Of a DNA stretch of 37,564 bases, positions 14,576 to 22,625 are shown piece after piece. A program made the position numbers and the translations under genes. Under the pieces are notes generated by a model. It saw only the letters and a program-made list of their open reading frames with translations. It made no database searches and had not been told where the DNA came from. Position 1 is the stretch's first letter. Each line of letters opens with the position of its first letter. Source of the DNA: Myxococcales bacterium (lineage in GTDB: Bacteria > Myxococcota_A > Polyangia > Polyangiales > Polyangiaceae); contig JAHFDV010000006.1 of the NCBI GenBank assembly GCA_023248815.1, forward strand, positions 1,658-39,221, given 5' to 3'.

Positions 14576-15457
14576 ATGCCGAATCTTCGACTCGACGCAA
14601 AGAAGCGCGTATCGACCTTCCGCAAGATCGCGATTGGGACGTGGCAGACGAGCTACGACCCGAAGGTCTACGGGATGGTGAAGCTCGAAGCCGATCGCGT
14701 GGCGCGCTACCTCGAAGCGTTTCGCGCAGCCGGCAAGCGCGTCACGATCACGCATCTTCTCGCGAAGGTCGTGGGCCAAGTGCTCTTCGAGATGCCGGAT
14801 GCGAACGCCATTCTGCGTTTCAATCGTCTCTACCTCCGCAAAGACATCGGCATCTTTTTCCAAGTGGCGATGGAGGACGACGCCTCAGGCGAGCTCGATC
14901 TCTCGGGCGCCACGATCTTCAGCCCGCACGAAAAAAGTCTCGAGGCGATCGTGTCCGAGTTCGACGAGAGCGTGCGCAGAGTTCGGAAGCGCGAAGACAA
15001 GCTGCTCGAAGGTTCGCGCAGCCTCATGGGCCGGATTCCGGGATGGCTGCTCGGCCCCGTTCTCCGCGCCGTGAGCTTCCTTTCCTACACGCTGAATCTC
15101 GACATGCGCTGGGCAGGCATTCCCAAAGATCCTTTCGGCTCGGCGATGGTGACGAACATCGGCTCGCTCGGTCTCGAAGAGGCCTACGTGCCGCTCGTCC
15201 CTTACAGCCGCGTGCCGCTGCTCATTGCCGTCGGTCCGTTGCGAGATGAAGCGGTCGTCGAAGGCGGCCTCGTCGTCTCGAAGAAGATGCTCAGTCTCTA
15301 CGCGACCTTCGATCATCGCATCATCGACGGCGCGCACGCCGCTCGAATGGTGAAGACCTTCAGGCGCATTTTTGCCGATCCGGAAGGCGAGCTCGGACCA
15401 CTGCCTGCCGCGGAGAACCCAGAGCCCACCCTTTCCAACCCGCGGGAAGCGCGGTAG
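14576..15457 (+). CDS. Stand-alone 2-oxoacid dehydrogenase E2-type acyltransferase
   Basis: This 293-residue protein carries the catalytic domain of the E2 component (dihydrolipoamide acyltransferase). The motif FDHRIIDGAHAARMV contains the catalytic HxxxDG, and SAMVTNIGSLGLEEAYVPLV is a typical core segment. There is no lipoyl domain and no E1-binding domain, and no E1 or E3 gene is nearby. A hydrophobic insertion (PGWLLGPVLRAVSFLSYTL) lies mid-domain. It may act on an acyl-CoA outside the pyruvate dehydrogenase complex, or have lost the dehydrogenase role; this is an inference. The gene is 8 nt after the Cys-cluster gene, and a TPR-protein gene follows 69 nt later. Confidence 0.87.
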   Translation: MPNLRLDAKKRVSTFRKIAIGTWQTSYDPKVYGMVKLEADRVARYLEAFRAAGKRVTITHLLAKVVGQVLFEMPDANAILRFNRLYLRKDIGIFFQVAMEDDASGELDLSGATIFSPHEKSLEAIVSEFDESVRRVRKREDKLLEGSRSLMGRIPGWLLGPVLRAVSFLSYTLNLDMRWAGIPKDPFGSAMVTNIGSLGLEEAYVPLVPYSRVPLLIAVGPLRDEAVVEGGLVVSKKMLSLYATFDHRIIDGAHAARMVKTFRRIFADPEGELGPLPAAENPEPTLSNPREAR

Positions 15458-15526
15458 ACCGTATTCCCCTTTCGCTCACCTCTTCAGGGCCCTTTCGGGT
15501 CCGAGAGCTCACAGGAGATCCTAGAA

Positions 15527-16705
15527 ATGACGCAGTCGACCCCCGCCCCCAAAAACGAAAACAGCCCGATCGCTCCGACGTCGGGAGGTGATGGCGGAAA
15601 CATTCAAGTCAAAGGCGGAGCCGCGATTCTCGCGCCGATCTCCTCGTTCCCCAACGGCGTGCCGAGCAACGCGCTCGTGCTCATTCCGCTCGGTCCGAAC
15701 GGCGCACCCGTCGAGAAGCAAGTGATCGACGGCCCCATGGCCTTGAAAGAGGAAGACGTGTGGAAGCTCCTCGGCTTCAACGGACCCGCCGTGCAAGTGC
15801 AAGACGATCAGGGTCGCCCGATCGCGATCGGTCTCGAAGACTTGCTCTCTGGTCTCGAGAAGCATTGGACCGAAAACGGCGACGACCTCAACCGCGGTCG
15901 CATTTATGCGCAGGAGCTCATGAAGTACAACCGCGCGGCGAAGGCCGAAGGTGTGCTTTCGAAGATCGTCGCAAAGGGTGGAAGCGGCGACGATTGGCTC
16001 GGTCTCGGCATCGCTCAGCTCGCGCAAGAGAAGTGGGACAAGGCCGAAGGGACGCTTCGTGGCGCGCAGAACCTCTTGAAGACGAATCCGTATCCCTCGC
16101 TTCACCTCGCGAAGCTCTTCCAAGCGAAGAAGGATCGCGCGCAGGAGCGGGCCGCCGTCGAGCACGCGATTCAAATCGACAACAACAACGTCGATGCGTG
16201 GGCCTACTTCACGAACTACCTCCGCGAAGGAGACGACGCGAAGACGGAAGCGGCGATCAAAGAAGTCGAAGAGCTCGCGAACGCGCCCGTCAATGCGCGC
16301 ATTCCTGCGCCCTACATCGCGCTCCAAGGCTTCTTCGCAAGCGAAGATGCAACGCGTGACCGCGCGATCACCTTCGCCAAGAAGGCCGTCGATCGCGCGC
16401 CCGAGGACGTGCTCGCGCTTCTCTGCCTCTCGGCGCTCTACGGGCAGGCCGGCCAGCTCGACGAAGTCGTGAAGCTCCTCGCACCGCACGAGGCCAAGAT
16501 GGTTCGTGACGTGCGTCTCGCGCACAACTACTTCGAAGCGCTCTTCCAGGCGAAAGACATGCAGAAGATCACGGCGCTTCTCAACAAGCTCGCGACGAGC
16601 CCGAACAAAGAGGTCAAGCAGTTTGCAATCGAGCGCTCACGCGCGATCTCGCAAATGCTCGCTCAGCAGCAGCAGGCGCTTTCGGGCGCGACCGCTTCGA
16701 CCTGA
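15527..16705 (+). CDS. Tetratricopeptide-repeat protein
   Basis: This 392-residue protein has a strong ribosome-binding site (AGGAGAT) nine nt before ATG 15527. The first about 115 residues are Pro/Gly-rich, then contain a segment (DGPMALKEEDVWKLLGF) of unknown fold. From about residue 120, alpha-helical repeats typical of TPR or TPR-like domains follow (WLGLGIAQLAQEKWDKAEGTL, DRAITFAKKAVDRAPEDVLALL). The end is Gln/Ala-rich. No signal peptide is seen, so it is probably cytoplasmic and acts as a scaffold. The transcript ends at a strong terminator at 16760. Its neighbours do not tell its function. Confidence 0.85.
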   Translation: MTQSTPAPKNENSPIAPTSGGDGGNIQVKGGAAILAPISSFPNGVPSNALVLIPLGPNGAPVEKQVIDGPMALKEEDVWKLLGFNGPAVQVQDDQGRPIAIGLEDLLSGLEKHWTENGDDLNRGRIYAQELMKYNRAAKAEGVLSKIVAKGGSGDDWLGLGIAQLAQEKWDKAEGTLRGAQNLLKTNPYPSLHLAKLFQAKKDRAQERAAVEHAIQIDNNNVDAWAYFTNYLREGDDAKTEAAIKEVEELANAPVNARIPAPYIALQGFFASEDATRDRAITFAKKAVDRAPEDVLALLCLSALYGQAGQLDEVVKLLAPHEAKMVRDVRLAHNYFEALFQAKDMQKITALLNKLATSPNKEVKQFAIERSRAISQMLAQQQQALSGATAST

Positions 16706-16759
16706 TCCGTACGACCTGAATTGCAAGCATCCCTCCCATCGAGGGACGACTCCAAGAGA

Positions 16760-16793
16760 GGGCAGCGCTTTCGAGCGTTGCCCTTTCTTTTTT
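16760..16793 (+). terminator. Rho-independent terminator after the TPR gene
   Basis: GGGCAGCGCT (16760-16769) pairs with AGCGTTGCCC (16774-16783) around a TTCG tetraloop, with one G-T wobble. A T-rich run (TTTCTTTTTT) follows at once. It is the clearest intrinsic terminator in the window. Confidence 0.9.
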
Positions 16794-16817
16794 CCATGAA
16801 GGAAGCGCCCGCGATCG

Positions 16818-17228
16818 TTACTCGACCGTTAGATCCATCGGAAAGACATTCGAGGTGTGGCCGGCTTTGTCGTAGAGGCGCAGGTTCACGACGTAGTTGC
16901 CCTTTGGAGTCGCCGGAACAATCGCTCGAAACGGCACCGTTCCGGACGTCACACCCTCCCCATGCTCGATGGCGACGCGCGGACCTTCTTCGTCGTCGGA
17001 GAGGATTTTCAAGACGAGCGAGTAGCCATTGATGTCGCCATCCGGATCCGTGAACTCGACCGATGCGTCGAGGGTCGTGGGCTCATTGGCGACCGCGGGA
17101 CTGGCGAACTCTGCGTGGAGGATCGTTGGCGGTGAATCGCCATCGTCCTCTGAAGCCGAGCAACCGACGGCGGAAATTGCGAGGAGGAGAGCGAAAGGGG
17201 CGAGCGGGATAGAATTGAAGGAGCGCAT
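16818..17228 (-). CDS. Small lipoprotein with an Ig-like fold
   Basis: This 136-residue protein has a clear lipobox (LAPFALLLAISAVGC, Cys at 23) and a Ser/Glu/Asp-rich linker. The rest, about 100 residues, is beta-rich and resembles an Ig-like or fibronectin-like domain: DASVEFTDPDGDINGYSLVLK, then TVPFRAIVPATPKGNYVVNLRLYDKAGHTSNVF. The TDPDGDINGY loop may bind Ca2+. Such domains often act as adhesion or spacer modules on the cell surface. It lies downstream of the GGDEF-HDOD gene on the same strand, after a terminator, so it is probably transcribed separately. Its function is unknown. Confidence 0.75.
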   Translation of the reverse strand: MRSFNSIPLAPFALLLAISAVGCSASEDDGDSPPTILHAEFASPAVANEPTTLDASVEFTDPDGDINGYSLVLKILSDDEEGPRVAIEHGEGVTSGTVPFRAIVPATPKGNYVVNLRLYDKAGHTSNVFPMDLTVE

Positions 17229-17264
17229 TTGATAGCGAGGACGCGCCAGCCCGCGAAGATGGCC

Positions 17265-17306
17265 AAAAAAAGAGGTGCCGCCTTCGCTTTTTTGCTGCAG
17301 CGACCT
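17265..17306 (-). terminator. Rho-independent terminator of the GGDEF-HDOD gene
   Basis: On the minus strand a stem of AGGT plus GCTGC (17306-17297, one bulged C) pairs with GCGGC plus ACCT (17281-17273), with one G-U pair. TTTTTTT (17271-17265) follows just after. It starts immediately after the stop codon of the GGDEF-HDOD gene. Confidence 0.75.
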
Positions 17307-19208
17307 TCAAGGGCGAAGGCGAACTGCGCGCGACGACTTGGGCGGATTGGCTTCCTCACGAGCGACTCCCGCCTCGGCGAGATCGCGCGCAACCATCTCT
17401 GCGCGCGCGCGCGGAAGGCCGAGCGCGTCGAGTAATGCGTAGCGATCTTCGTAGAGGTCGAACGGTGTCTCGAGCTCGCCCGAAGTATCGAAGCTCGAGC
17501 CGAGCGCGACCAGCGCTTCACCTGCCATGACGACGCGAACCGTGGGAGGAGCCTCTTTTGGCGGTCCGTGATGGCTCAAGCAGACTTCGATGATCTCTTT
17601 GGGAAGACGCCACGCGCGTCCGACCTCGGCGCCGGCCGTCGCATGATGCGCCGTCACGAGGCGTTCGAGCTCGGGGCCCGTCTCGGGAGCGTGGGCGATC
17701 TTCGAGAGCACGCGATAGATGCGCGCCTCGCCGATATCGTGAAGGAGGCCCGCGAGATAGGCGTGCTCGCACGTGATGCGAAGCTCTTTGGCAGCTCGTT
17801 GAGCCGCAAATGCCGTGCTCACGCTGTGCTCGAACGACCGGCTCACTTCCGCGCGGTAACGTGGGAGCTCGCCATTCGTGCGCTCGTAGACGACCTGGAG
17901 CAACAGATCGCGTGAGGCCGCGAGACCGAGCCGCACGAGCGCCCCTTGGGTAGACACGAGCCTTGCGCCGCGCGCGTACGCTGCGGAACCGGCAATTGCC
18001 ACGAACCGTGCAGCGAGCGGCGGATCCCGCTCGACGAGCTTCGCGATCGCGGACATGTCCGTGCGCGGATCTTCGGCGAGGCGCAGCGCTTCTTGCGCGG
18101 CTTCAGGCAAGAGTGGCAGTCCCGCGCGGCCATTGGCGAGCTCACGAAGGAGGTTCGCTTCGACCTCTTTCGCGATCTGCGCGTTCGTCGAAGGCAGGAC
18201 AGCGCTTCGCAGCGCGATGACGGATGCCGCGCTTTCCTTGGCAGCAAGCACGACGCGATTTCGACCGAGGTGTTTCGCTTCGTAGAGCGCGCCGTCGGCT
18301 TCTTTGCACAGTGCCTCTACGGTCGACCGCCTTTGGCCGTCATGCATCGCAATCCCGACGCTCACCGTGACGCGGCGGTCACCGGCGAGCGCAGGGAGGT
18401 CGGCAATGGCTTGGCGCACGCGCTCGCCGGCTCTAATCGCGTCTTCGCTACGAGACGAGTTCACGAGCACGACGAATTCCTCACCGCCGTAGCGGCCGTA
18501 GCGCTCGCTGCTCGCGCATGTCTCGGCGAGAGCTCGTGCCACGCGCTTCAAAACGACGTCGCCAACGTCGTGTCCGAACGTGTCGTTCACGCTCTTGAAA
18601 TGGTCGACGTCGATGAAGAGCACCGCGAAGCTCTCGGCCCTTCTCAGCCAGTCTTCGAGCTCGGCGTTGATGAATCGACGGTTCGAGATCCCGGTGAGCG
18701 CGTCGATCGTTGCTTCGAGACGATAGGCATCGCGTTCACCTTTGAGTCGGCGTAAGCGATCTCGCTCGCGCTTGTTGCGTAGTTGCACGCGCACGCGCGC
18801 TTGAAACTCGACGGGGCGCTCTTCGAGCACGAGGCAGTCGTCCGCACCGCAGATCAGCGCGCGTGCAATCTGATCGCCATCGAGCGGGGCCCTCGAGAGG
18901 AGAAAAATGGGAACGAGCCGCGCCTGCTCTTGCGCGCGAAGTTCACCGCAAAGCTCGAAGCTCGATCCCGTCTTCTGCTCGAGGTCGATGAGCAAGAGAT
19001 CCGGTTCGAGCTCTTCGATCTCGTCTTCGACGCGCTGAGAAGGATCATGAAAAACGAGCTCGTACTCGTCCCCGGGAAGCGCGGCGCGAACGCGATCGGA
19101 AATCTCCGACGCTCCGTCGATGCAGAGGACGCGTGGCACCAGGTCCTGAGGAGGAATGCTCTCCCCGAGCGACGTCGCCGCCGGTGCGTTCGAAAACGTG
19201 ATGCGCAT
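17307..19208 (-). CDS. REC-like / GGDEF / HDOD fusion (c-di-GMP signalling)
   Basis: This 633-residue protein starts at ATG 19208 with AAGGAA upstream. Residues 25-145 are receiver-like: VLCIDGA has D-G in place of the usual acidic pair, the LLLID Asp is kept, but the conserved Lys is replaced (CLVLEERP). Phosphorylation is therefore doubtful. The GGDEF domain follows, with FIDVDHFKSVNDTFGHDVGD and an intact active site in RYGGEEF. The upstream inhibitory RxxD is replaced by ASSE, so product inhibition is probably lost. The C-terminal HDOD domain (about 363-560) keeps an HD pair in GLLHDIG and HH pairs in TAHHA and LSHHG. It probably makes c-di-GMP and passes on a signal by HDOD; the target is unknown. 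A terminator lies just downstream. Confidence 0.9.
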   Translation of the reverse strand: MRITFSNAPAATSLGESIPPQDLVPRVLCIDGASEISDRVRAALPGDEYELVFHDPSQRVEDEIEELEPDLLLIDLEQKTGSSFELCGELRAQEQARLVPIFLLSRAPLDGDQIARALICGADDCLVLEERPVEFQARVRVQLRNKRERDRLRRLKGERDAYRLEATIDALTGISNRRFINAELEDWLRRAESFAVLFIDVDHFKSVNDTFGHDVGDVVLKRVARALAETCASSERYGRYGGEEFVVLVNSSRSEDAIRAGERVRQAIADLPALAGDRRVTVSVGIAMHDGQRRSTVEALCKEADGALYEAKHLGRNRVVLAAKESAASVIALRSAVLPSTNAQIAKEVEANLLRELANGRAGLPLLPEAAQEALRLAEDPRTDMSAIAKLVERDPPLAARFVAIAGSAAYARGARLVSTQGALVRLGLAASRDLLLQVVYERTNGELPRYRAEVSRSFEHSVSTAFAAQRAAKELRITCEHAYLAGLLHDIGEARIYRVLSKIAHAPETGPELERLVTAHHATAGAEVGRAWRLPKEIIEVCLSHHGPPKEAPPTVRVVMAGEALVALGSSFDTSGELETPFDLYEDRYALLDALGLPRARAEMVARDLAEAGVAREEANPPKSSRAVRLRP

Positions 19209-19425
19209 GCGAGATTCCTTTGAATAGACGGTCCGGATCCCCAAAACTTGAGCGCCCAAGAGCCGTATTAATCAGGGGACATCGCGACGTTCGTGTCGTG
19301 AACCTAGCGAAAATCCGTGAACGGAGATTCTCACCTCCAAGCCCGCGGTCGCGAAAAGGGCAGCGAATCTGCGAGGCCCTCGAAGTCACGCGTTGTGGCA
19401 CGAATCTCGCGATGCATCGTCGAAC

Positions 19426-21048
19426 ATGAACCGCCTCCTCGTCGCCTTCACTTCGCTCGCGCTTCTTCAACTCAATGCCTGCCAACTTCCGATGAATGGA
19501 AATGGCGAACCGCTCGTCGACGAGGGCGGCGAGAATGCCAACGATCGCTCCGAAGGCGGAACTTCGGGCGAGCTCCTGAGCACGGGCGCCATGACGCTCG
19601 CCACGAACGGTCGCTACGCGCTGATGCAGCGCAATCGCGTCTCCGTCGTCTTCGACGTCGTCAACAAACGTCACACGGAGCTCTCGTTCCAAGTCGCGCG
19701 CGCGGTCTTTTCGGAGACGGAGAACACGGTCTACTTCGCGAAGGCTGACGGCACGTTGCTGGCGTTGGATCTCGCGACGAAGGCGACGAAGTGGTCGGCC
19801 TCGACGGGAGGGCTGGCGCTATCTCTTCTCTCCCTCAGCGCGGACGGGAGATCGATCATCGTCGGCACGGGCAACGACGTGCAAGTGCACGACTCGCAAA
19901 ACGGCTCGGTTCGTGGCCGTGTCGCGCTCGGAGCGACGCCTAGCTACTTCAAGAAGATTCCTGGATCGACCGACGTTCTCGTCGTCGGTGACACGACGTT
20001 CATCAATCACGCGCCGCACACGCCCGTTGCTCGCATCACGCTCTCGCAGGTGAGCCTCCAAACGATCGACGTGCCGAACTGCGTCGCTCCCATCGAAGTG
20101 TTGCCCGATGCCTCGCGCGCGCTCCTCTCGCCGACGTTCTGTGAAGAGGGCAAGGAGAGCAGCGCGACCAACGACTGGACGAACCCCGATCCCGTGAGCA
20201 TCATCGATCTCGACGCCAATGGTGGCCTTCATTTCGTGAAGAACTTGCCGGGGTTCGGACCCGTGGCGCTCTCGGAAGACGGCACGCGCGCCGTCGCCTA
20301 TCTCGACAAGACGCGAATGGACACGTCGATGTTCGACGACCCGGCGCAGGTTCCGAGCTCGAGCTCACCGAACTTCCACATCATGACCATCGATCCGAAG
20401 ACGCTCGCCTTCGAGCTCCATCCCATTGGCAACGCGCTTCCGCGGTTCGCAATGACGCGGGATGGTCGCGGCCTTCTCGTCGACGCTTCGATCAAATTGA
20501 AGACGCGCGTGAAGTTGAGCGCCAAGGCGAACGTGCAAGGCAATGTCTCGTTCACGCCGAATGGGATCAGCGGGAGTGTCACGGGTGAGGTCGACGTCGA
20601 AGCGGCGATCTTCCAAGAGAAGTCGCCCTTCGGTTACTTCGATCTCGGCACGAACGTGTTCACCGGCTTCGCGGGACCACAAGCGGGGATCGACCGCTTC
20701 GTGCAGCTCGCCGATGGTCGCACCGTCATCGCACTCGAGCGCCGCAAAGACGGCCTCGGTGGCACACCGCACCTCATCGACCTCGTCACCAAAACCGTCA
20801 CGCAACTCGCCGAGCCGTTGGGTACGGGCGTCCGTGACATCGGCCTTCTCCCAGACGGAAAAACGATGCTCGTTCGTGTGCGCATGGCCGCATCGCAGAA
20901 GGGCTCACAACTCTACAGCCGCGAAGCTGCCTACTTCTCCGCGGACTTCACGACGATCATCGGCGCGAGCATCGAGTTCGAAGAGTCGCAGCCGTTCGCC
21001 CAAGTCGATCCCGAAAACAACTGCCCAAGCTACCACGACTGCTTTTGA
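19426..21048 (+). CDS. Beta-propeller-like lipoprotein
   Basis: This 540-residue protein starts at ATG 19426 with a lipoprotein signal (LLVAFTSLALLQLNAC). Most of the rest shows repeated beta-rich segments of about 40-50 residues in the style of WD40/YVTN propellers: GRYALMQRNRVSVVFDV, NTVYFAKADGTLLALDL, GRSIIVGTGNDVQVHD, GTRAVAYLDKTRMD, and TMLVRVRMA. No catalytic motif is seen. It could be a surface-exposed binding or scaffolding module. It is convergent with the O-antigen ligase gene, with two inverted repeats between them. The family call is by repeat pattern only. Confidence 0.7.
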   Translation: MNRLLVAFTSLALLQLNACQLPMNGNGEPLVDEGGENANDRSEGGTSGELLSTGAMTLATNGRYALMQRNRVSVVFDVVNKRHTELSFQVARAVFSETENTVYFAKADGTLLALDLATKATKWSASTGGLALSLLSLSADGRSIIVGTGNDVQVHDSQNGSVRGRVALGATPSYFKKIPGSTDVLVVGDTTFINHAPHTPVARITLSQVSLQTIDVPNCVAPIEVLPDASRALLSPTFCEEGKESSATNDWTNPDPVSIIDLDANGGLHFVKNLPGFGPVALSEDGTRAVAYLDKTRMDTSMFDDPAQVPSSSSPNFHIMTIDPKTLAFELHPIGNALPRFAMTRDGRGLLVDASIKLKTRVKLSAKANVQGNVSFTPNGISGSVTGEVDVEAAIFQEKSPFGYFDLGTNVFTGFAGPQAGIDRFVQLADGRTVIALERRKDGLGGTPHLIDLVTKTVTQLAEPLGTGVRDIGLLPDGKTMLVRVRMAASQKGSQLYSREAAYFSADFTTIIGASIEFEESQPFAQVDPENNCPSYHDCF

Positions 21049-21081
21049 CCGCTTCTCCGACTTCACGATTTGAGGCGGCCC

Positions 21082-21099
21082 GGCGAACGAAGGTTCGCC
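21082..21099. terminator. Candidate hairpin after the beta-propeller gene
   Basis: GGCGAAC (21082-21088) pairs with GTTCGCC (21093-21099) around GAAG. An A-rich stretch follows on the plus strand instead of a T-run, so its use as a terminator is uncertain. Confidence 0.35.
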
Positions 21100-21141
21100 C
21101 AATAAAACAGGCACCGTCGAACAAAGTCGTGCGAGGGCGAA

Positions 21142-21187
21142 GAATCGAGATCCTCGCCTTCGCCCGTCGAGGCGAGGATCTCGATTC
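21142..21187. terminator. Perfect 18-bp inverted repeat between convergent genes
   Basis: GAATCGAGATCCTCGCCT (21142-21159) is the exact reverse complement of AGGCGAGGATCTCGATTC (21170-21187), with a 10-nt loop. It sits six bases before the end of the minus-strand O-antigen gene and about 95 nt after the end of the plus gene. It lacks a T-run. A bidirectional terminator or a protein-binding palindrome are the likely uses. Confidence 0.6.
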
Positions 21188-21192
21188 GAGCC

Positions 21193-22596
21193 TCACACCT
21201 TGAGACGCGTGTAGACAAAGAGGAACAAGAGGAGGGCCGCGTCGGCGGCGGCTACGAGCGCGATCTCTTTCGCTTTGACCTTCATCTTGAAGCGAGGGCT
21301 CTCTTCGCGCGCGACGCCGTAGAGCGCTCCCGCGAGCCCGAGGTAGATGAAGAGCATGTTGTGATACGAAAACGAGAGAAACGTGATGCCGACGGCGATC
21401 GCCGCAAAAGCCGCGACGAGTGAAAACGCGAGCGGGCGTAGATGCTCGAGGCCGGGATCGCGTGAGGTCGCGACGAGGACGGGGATCTTGACGGATACGT
21501 AGAAGAGGCTCGTCCAGAGAACCATTCCGATGAAGCCGAGCTCGGAAGCGGCGAGGAGATACGAGTTGTGCGCCGTGATGATGTGGTGGTCCGTGAACTG
21601 ATTCACGCCGACGCCGAACACGGGAAACTCTTTCACCATGTTGATGCCTTCGTAGAGTGCTTCTGTTCGTTCGATGGTCGAAGCGCGCGCTTCTTCTCCC
21701 TCGCGTCCTCCCAGCAAGAGAAGGGGAGCTCCCATGACGGCGCCGAACGCGATTCCCTTGAGCCCGTAACGGCGCACGAAATAGACTGCGAATACTGCGA
21801 GAAGAACGAGAATGCCGCCGCGCGATTGCGTCTGGATGACCACGTAGCCAGCGCCACCGACGATCGCGAGCACGCCGAGATGTCGCAGCTTGCCTCGCAA
21901 GATTCCGTAGATGCCAAGCACGAAAGCGAGCGAGGCGCCGATCGCCAGCGAGAGCTCGTTGGGGTCCGCCAAGATTCCACGCCAGCGCACGCGACCTTTG
22001 CCGATGGAGAACGTGTCGAAGGGCCCGACCTTCTCGCACATGAATTCTTTCGCGAACGACGTCGGATCGTCTTCGTCGTAGCAGGCGGCGAGCTTCGGCT
22101 CGCCTTCCCGATTGAGGCAGCTCTTGCCGTTGGGAATCCCGGTCGCGACGGTCGTGTCGTCGCGCTCGGCCTCGGGGATCTCGATGCATTGAAAATCTGC
22201 GCGCGCTTGTGCAATGCCGACGCCGATGAGAAATGCCGACACCGCGCAGAGCACGCACGCGAGAGCGACGATGCGTTTGTAGGTTCGCCCCGCAAGAATC
22301 GTGACGAGCATGAAGATCGCGGAGAAGCCGACCGTCTTCCAGATCTTCTCGAACGCATCCACCTTGATGCGTATGAACGTCGCCAAAAAGGCCCATGCGA
22401 TGAACGCCGCCAAAAACGCCAACTGCGGTGAGCGAAGCGGAAGCTTCTTCTTCCCCGAGAGCGATTCGAAGACTGCCGTGAGCACGGCGAGCACCGTGAA
22501 GACGTTCAGCAGGCTCAACGGTTGCAGCGCTGGAATGAACTCCTGCGGACGGATGAATACCGTCAGAATGAGCAGGATCGCGAAGACCGCCGACAC
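21193..22596 (-). CDS. O-antigen ligase/polymerase-like membrane protein
   Basis: This 467-residue inner-membrane protein has about ten hydrophobic segments. A large periplasmic loop (about residues 130-210) includes several Cys (FQCIE, KSCLN, ACYDE, MCEKV). The O-antigen-ligase signature region is present: VIQTQSRGGILVLL, VFGVGVNQF and TAHNSYLLAASELGFIGMVLW. Proteins of this family (WaaL, Wzy, PF04932) join or polymerise O-antigen or exopolysaccharide repeat units in the periplasm. The start GTG 22596 has a TATAGC hexamer 6 nt upstream. The gene follows the GT2 gene by 29 nt, so the two could also be in one operon. Confidence 0.87.
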   Translation of the reverse strand: MSAVFAILLILTVFIRPQEFIPALQPLSLLNVFTVLAVLTAVFESLSGKKKLPLRSPQLAFLAAFIAWAFLATFIRIKVDAFEKIWKTVGFSAIFMLVTILAGRTYKRIVALACVLCAVSAFLIGVGIAQARADFQCIEIPEAERDDTTVATGIPNGKSCLNREGEPKLAACYDEDDPTSFAKEFMCEKVGPFDTFSIGKGRVRWRGILADPNELSLAIGASLAFVLGIYGILRGKLRHLGVLAIVGGAGYVVIQTQSRGGILVLLAVFAVYFVRRYGLKGIAFGAVMGAPLLLLGGREGEEARASTIERTEALYEGINMVKEFPVFGVGVNQFTDHHIITAHNSYLLAASELGFIGMVLWTSLFYVSVKIPVLVATSRDPGLEHLRPLAFSLVAAFAAIAVGITFLSFSYHNMLFIYLGLAGALYGVAREESPRFKMKVKAKEIALVAAADAALLLFLFVYTRLKV

Positions 22597-22602
22597 GGGT
22601 TC

Positions 22603-22608
22603 GCTATA
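22603..22608 (-). promoter_or_regulatory. -10-like TATAGC before the O-antigen ligase gene
   Basis: TATAGC lies 6 nt before GTG 22596 on the minus strand. It could drive a leaderless transcript inside an otherwise co-oriented gene pair. Confidence 0.3.
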
Positions 22609-22625
22609 CCACTAGGAGCGTCTCT

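Noticed and set aside
20957-22396. 479-aa Arg/His-rich frame on the minus strand
   Set aside because: It lies out of frame within the O-antigen ligase gene, which has clear family motifs and TM helices. The frame is a shadow.
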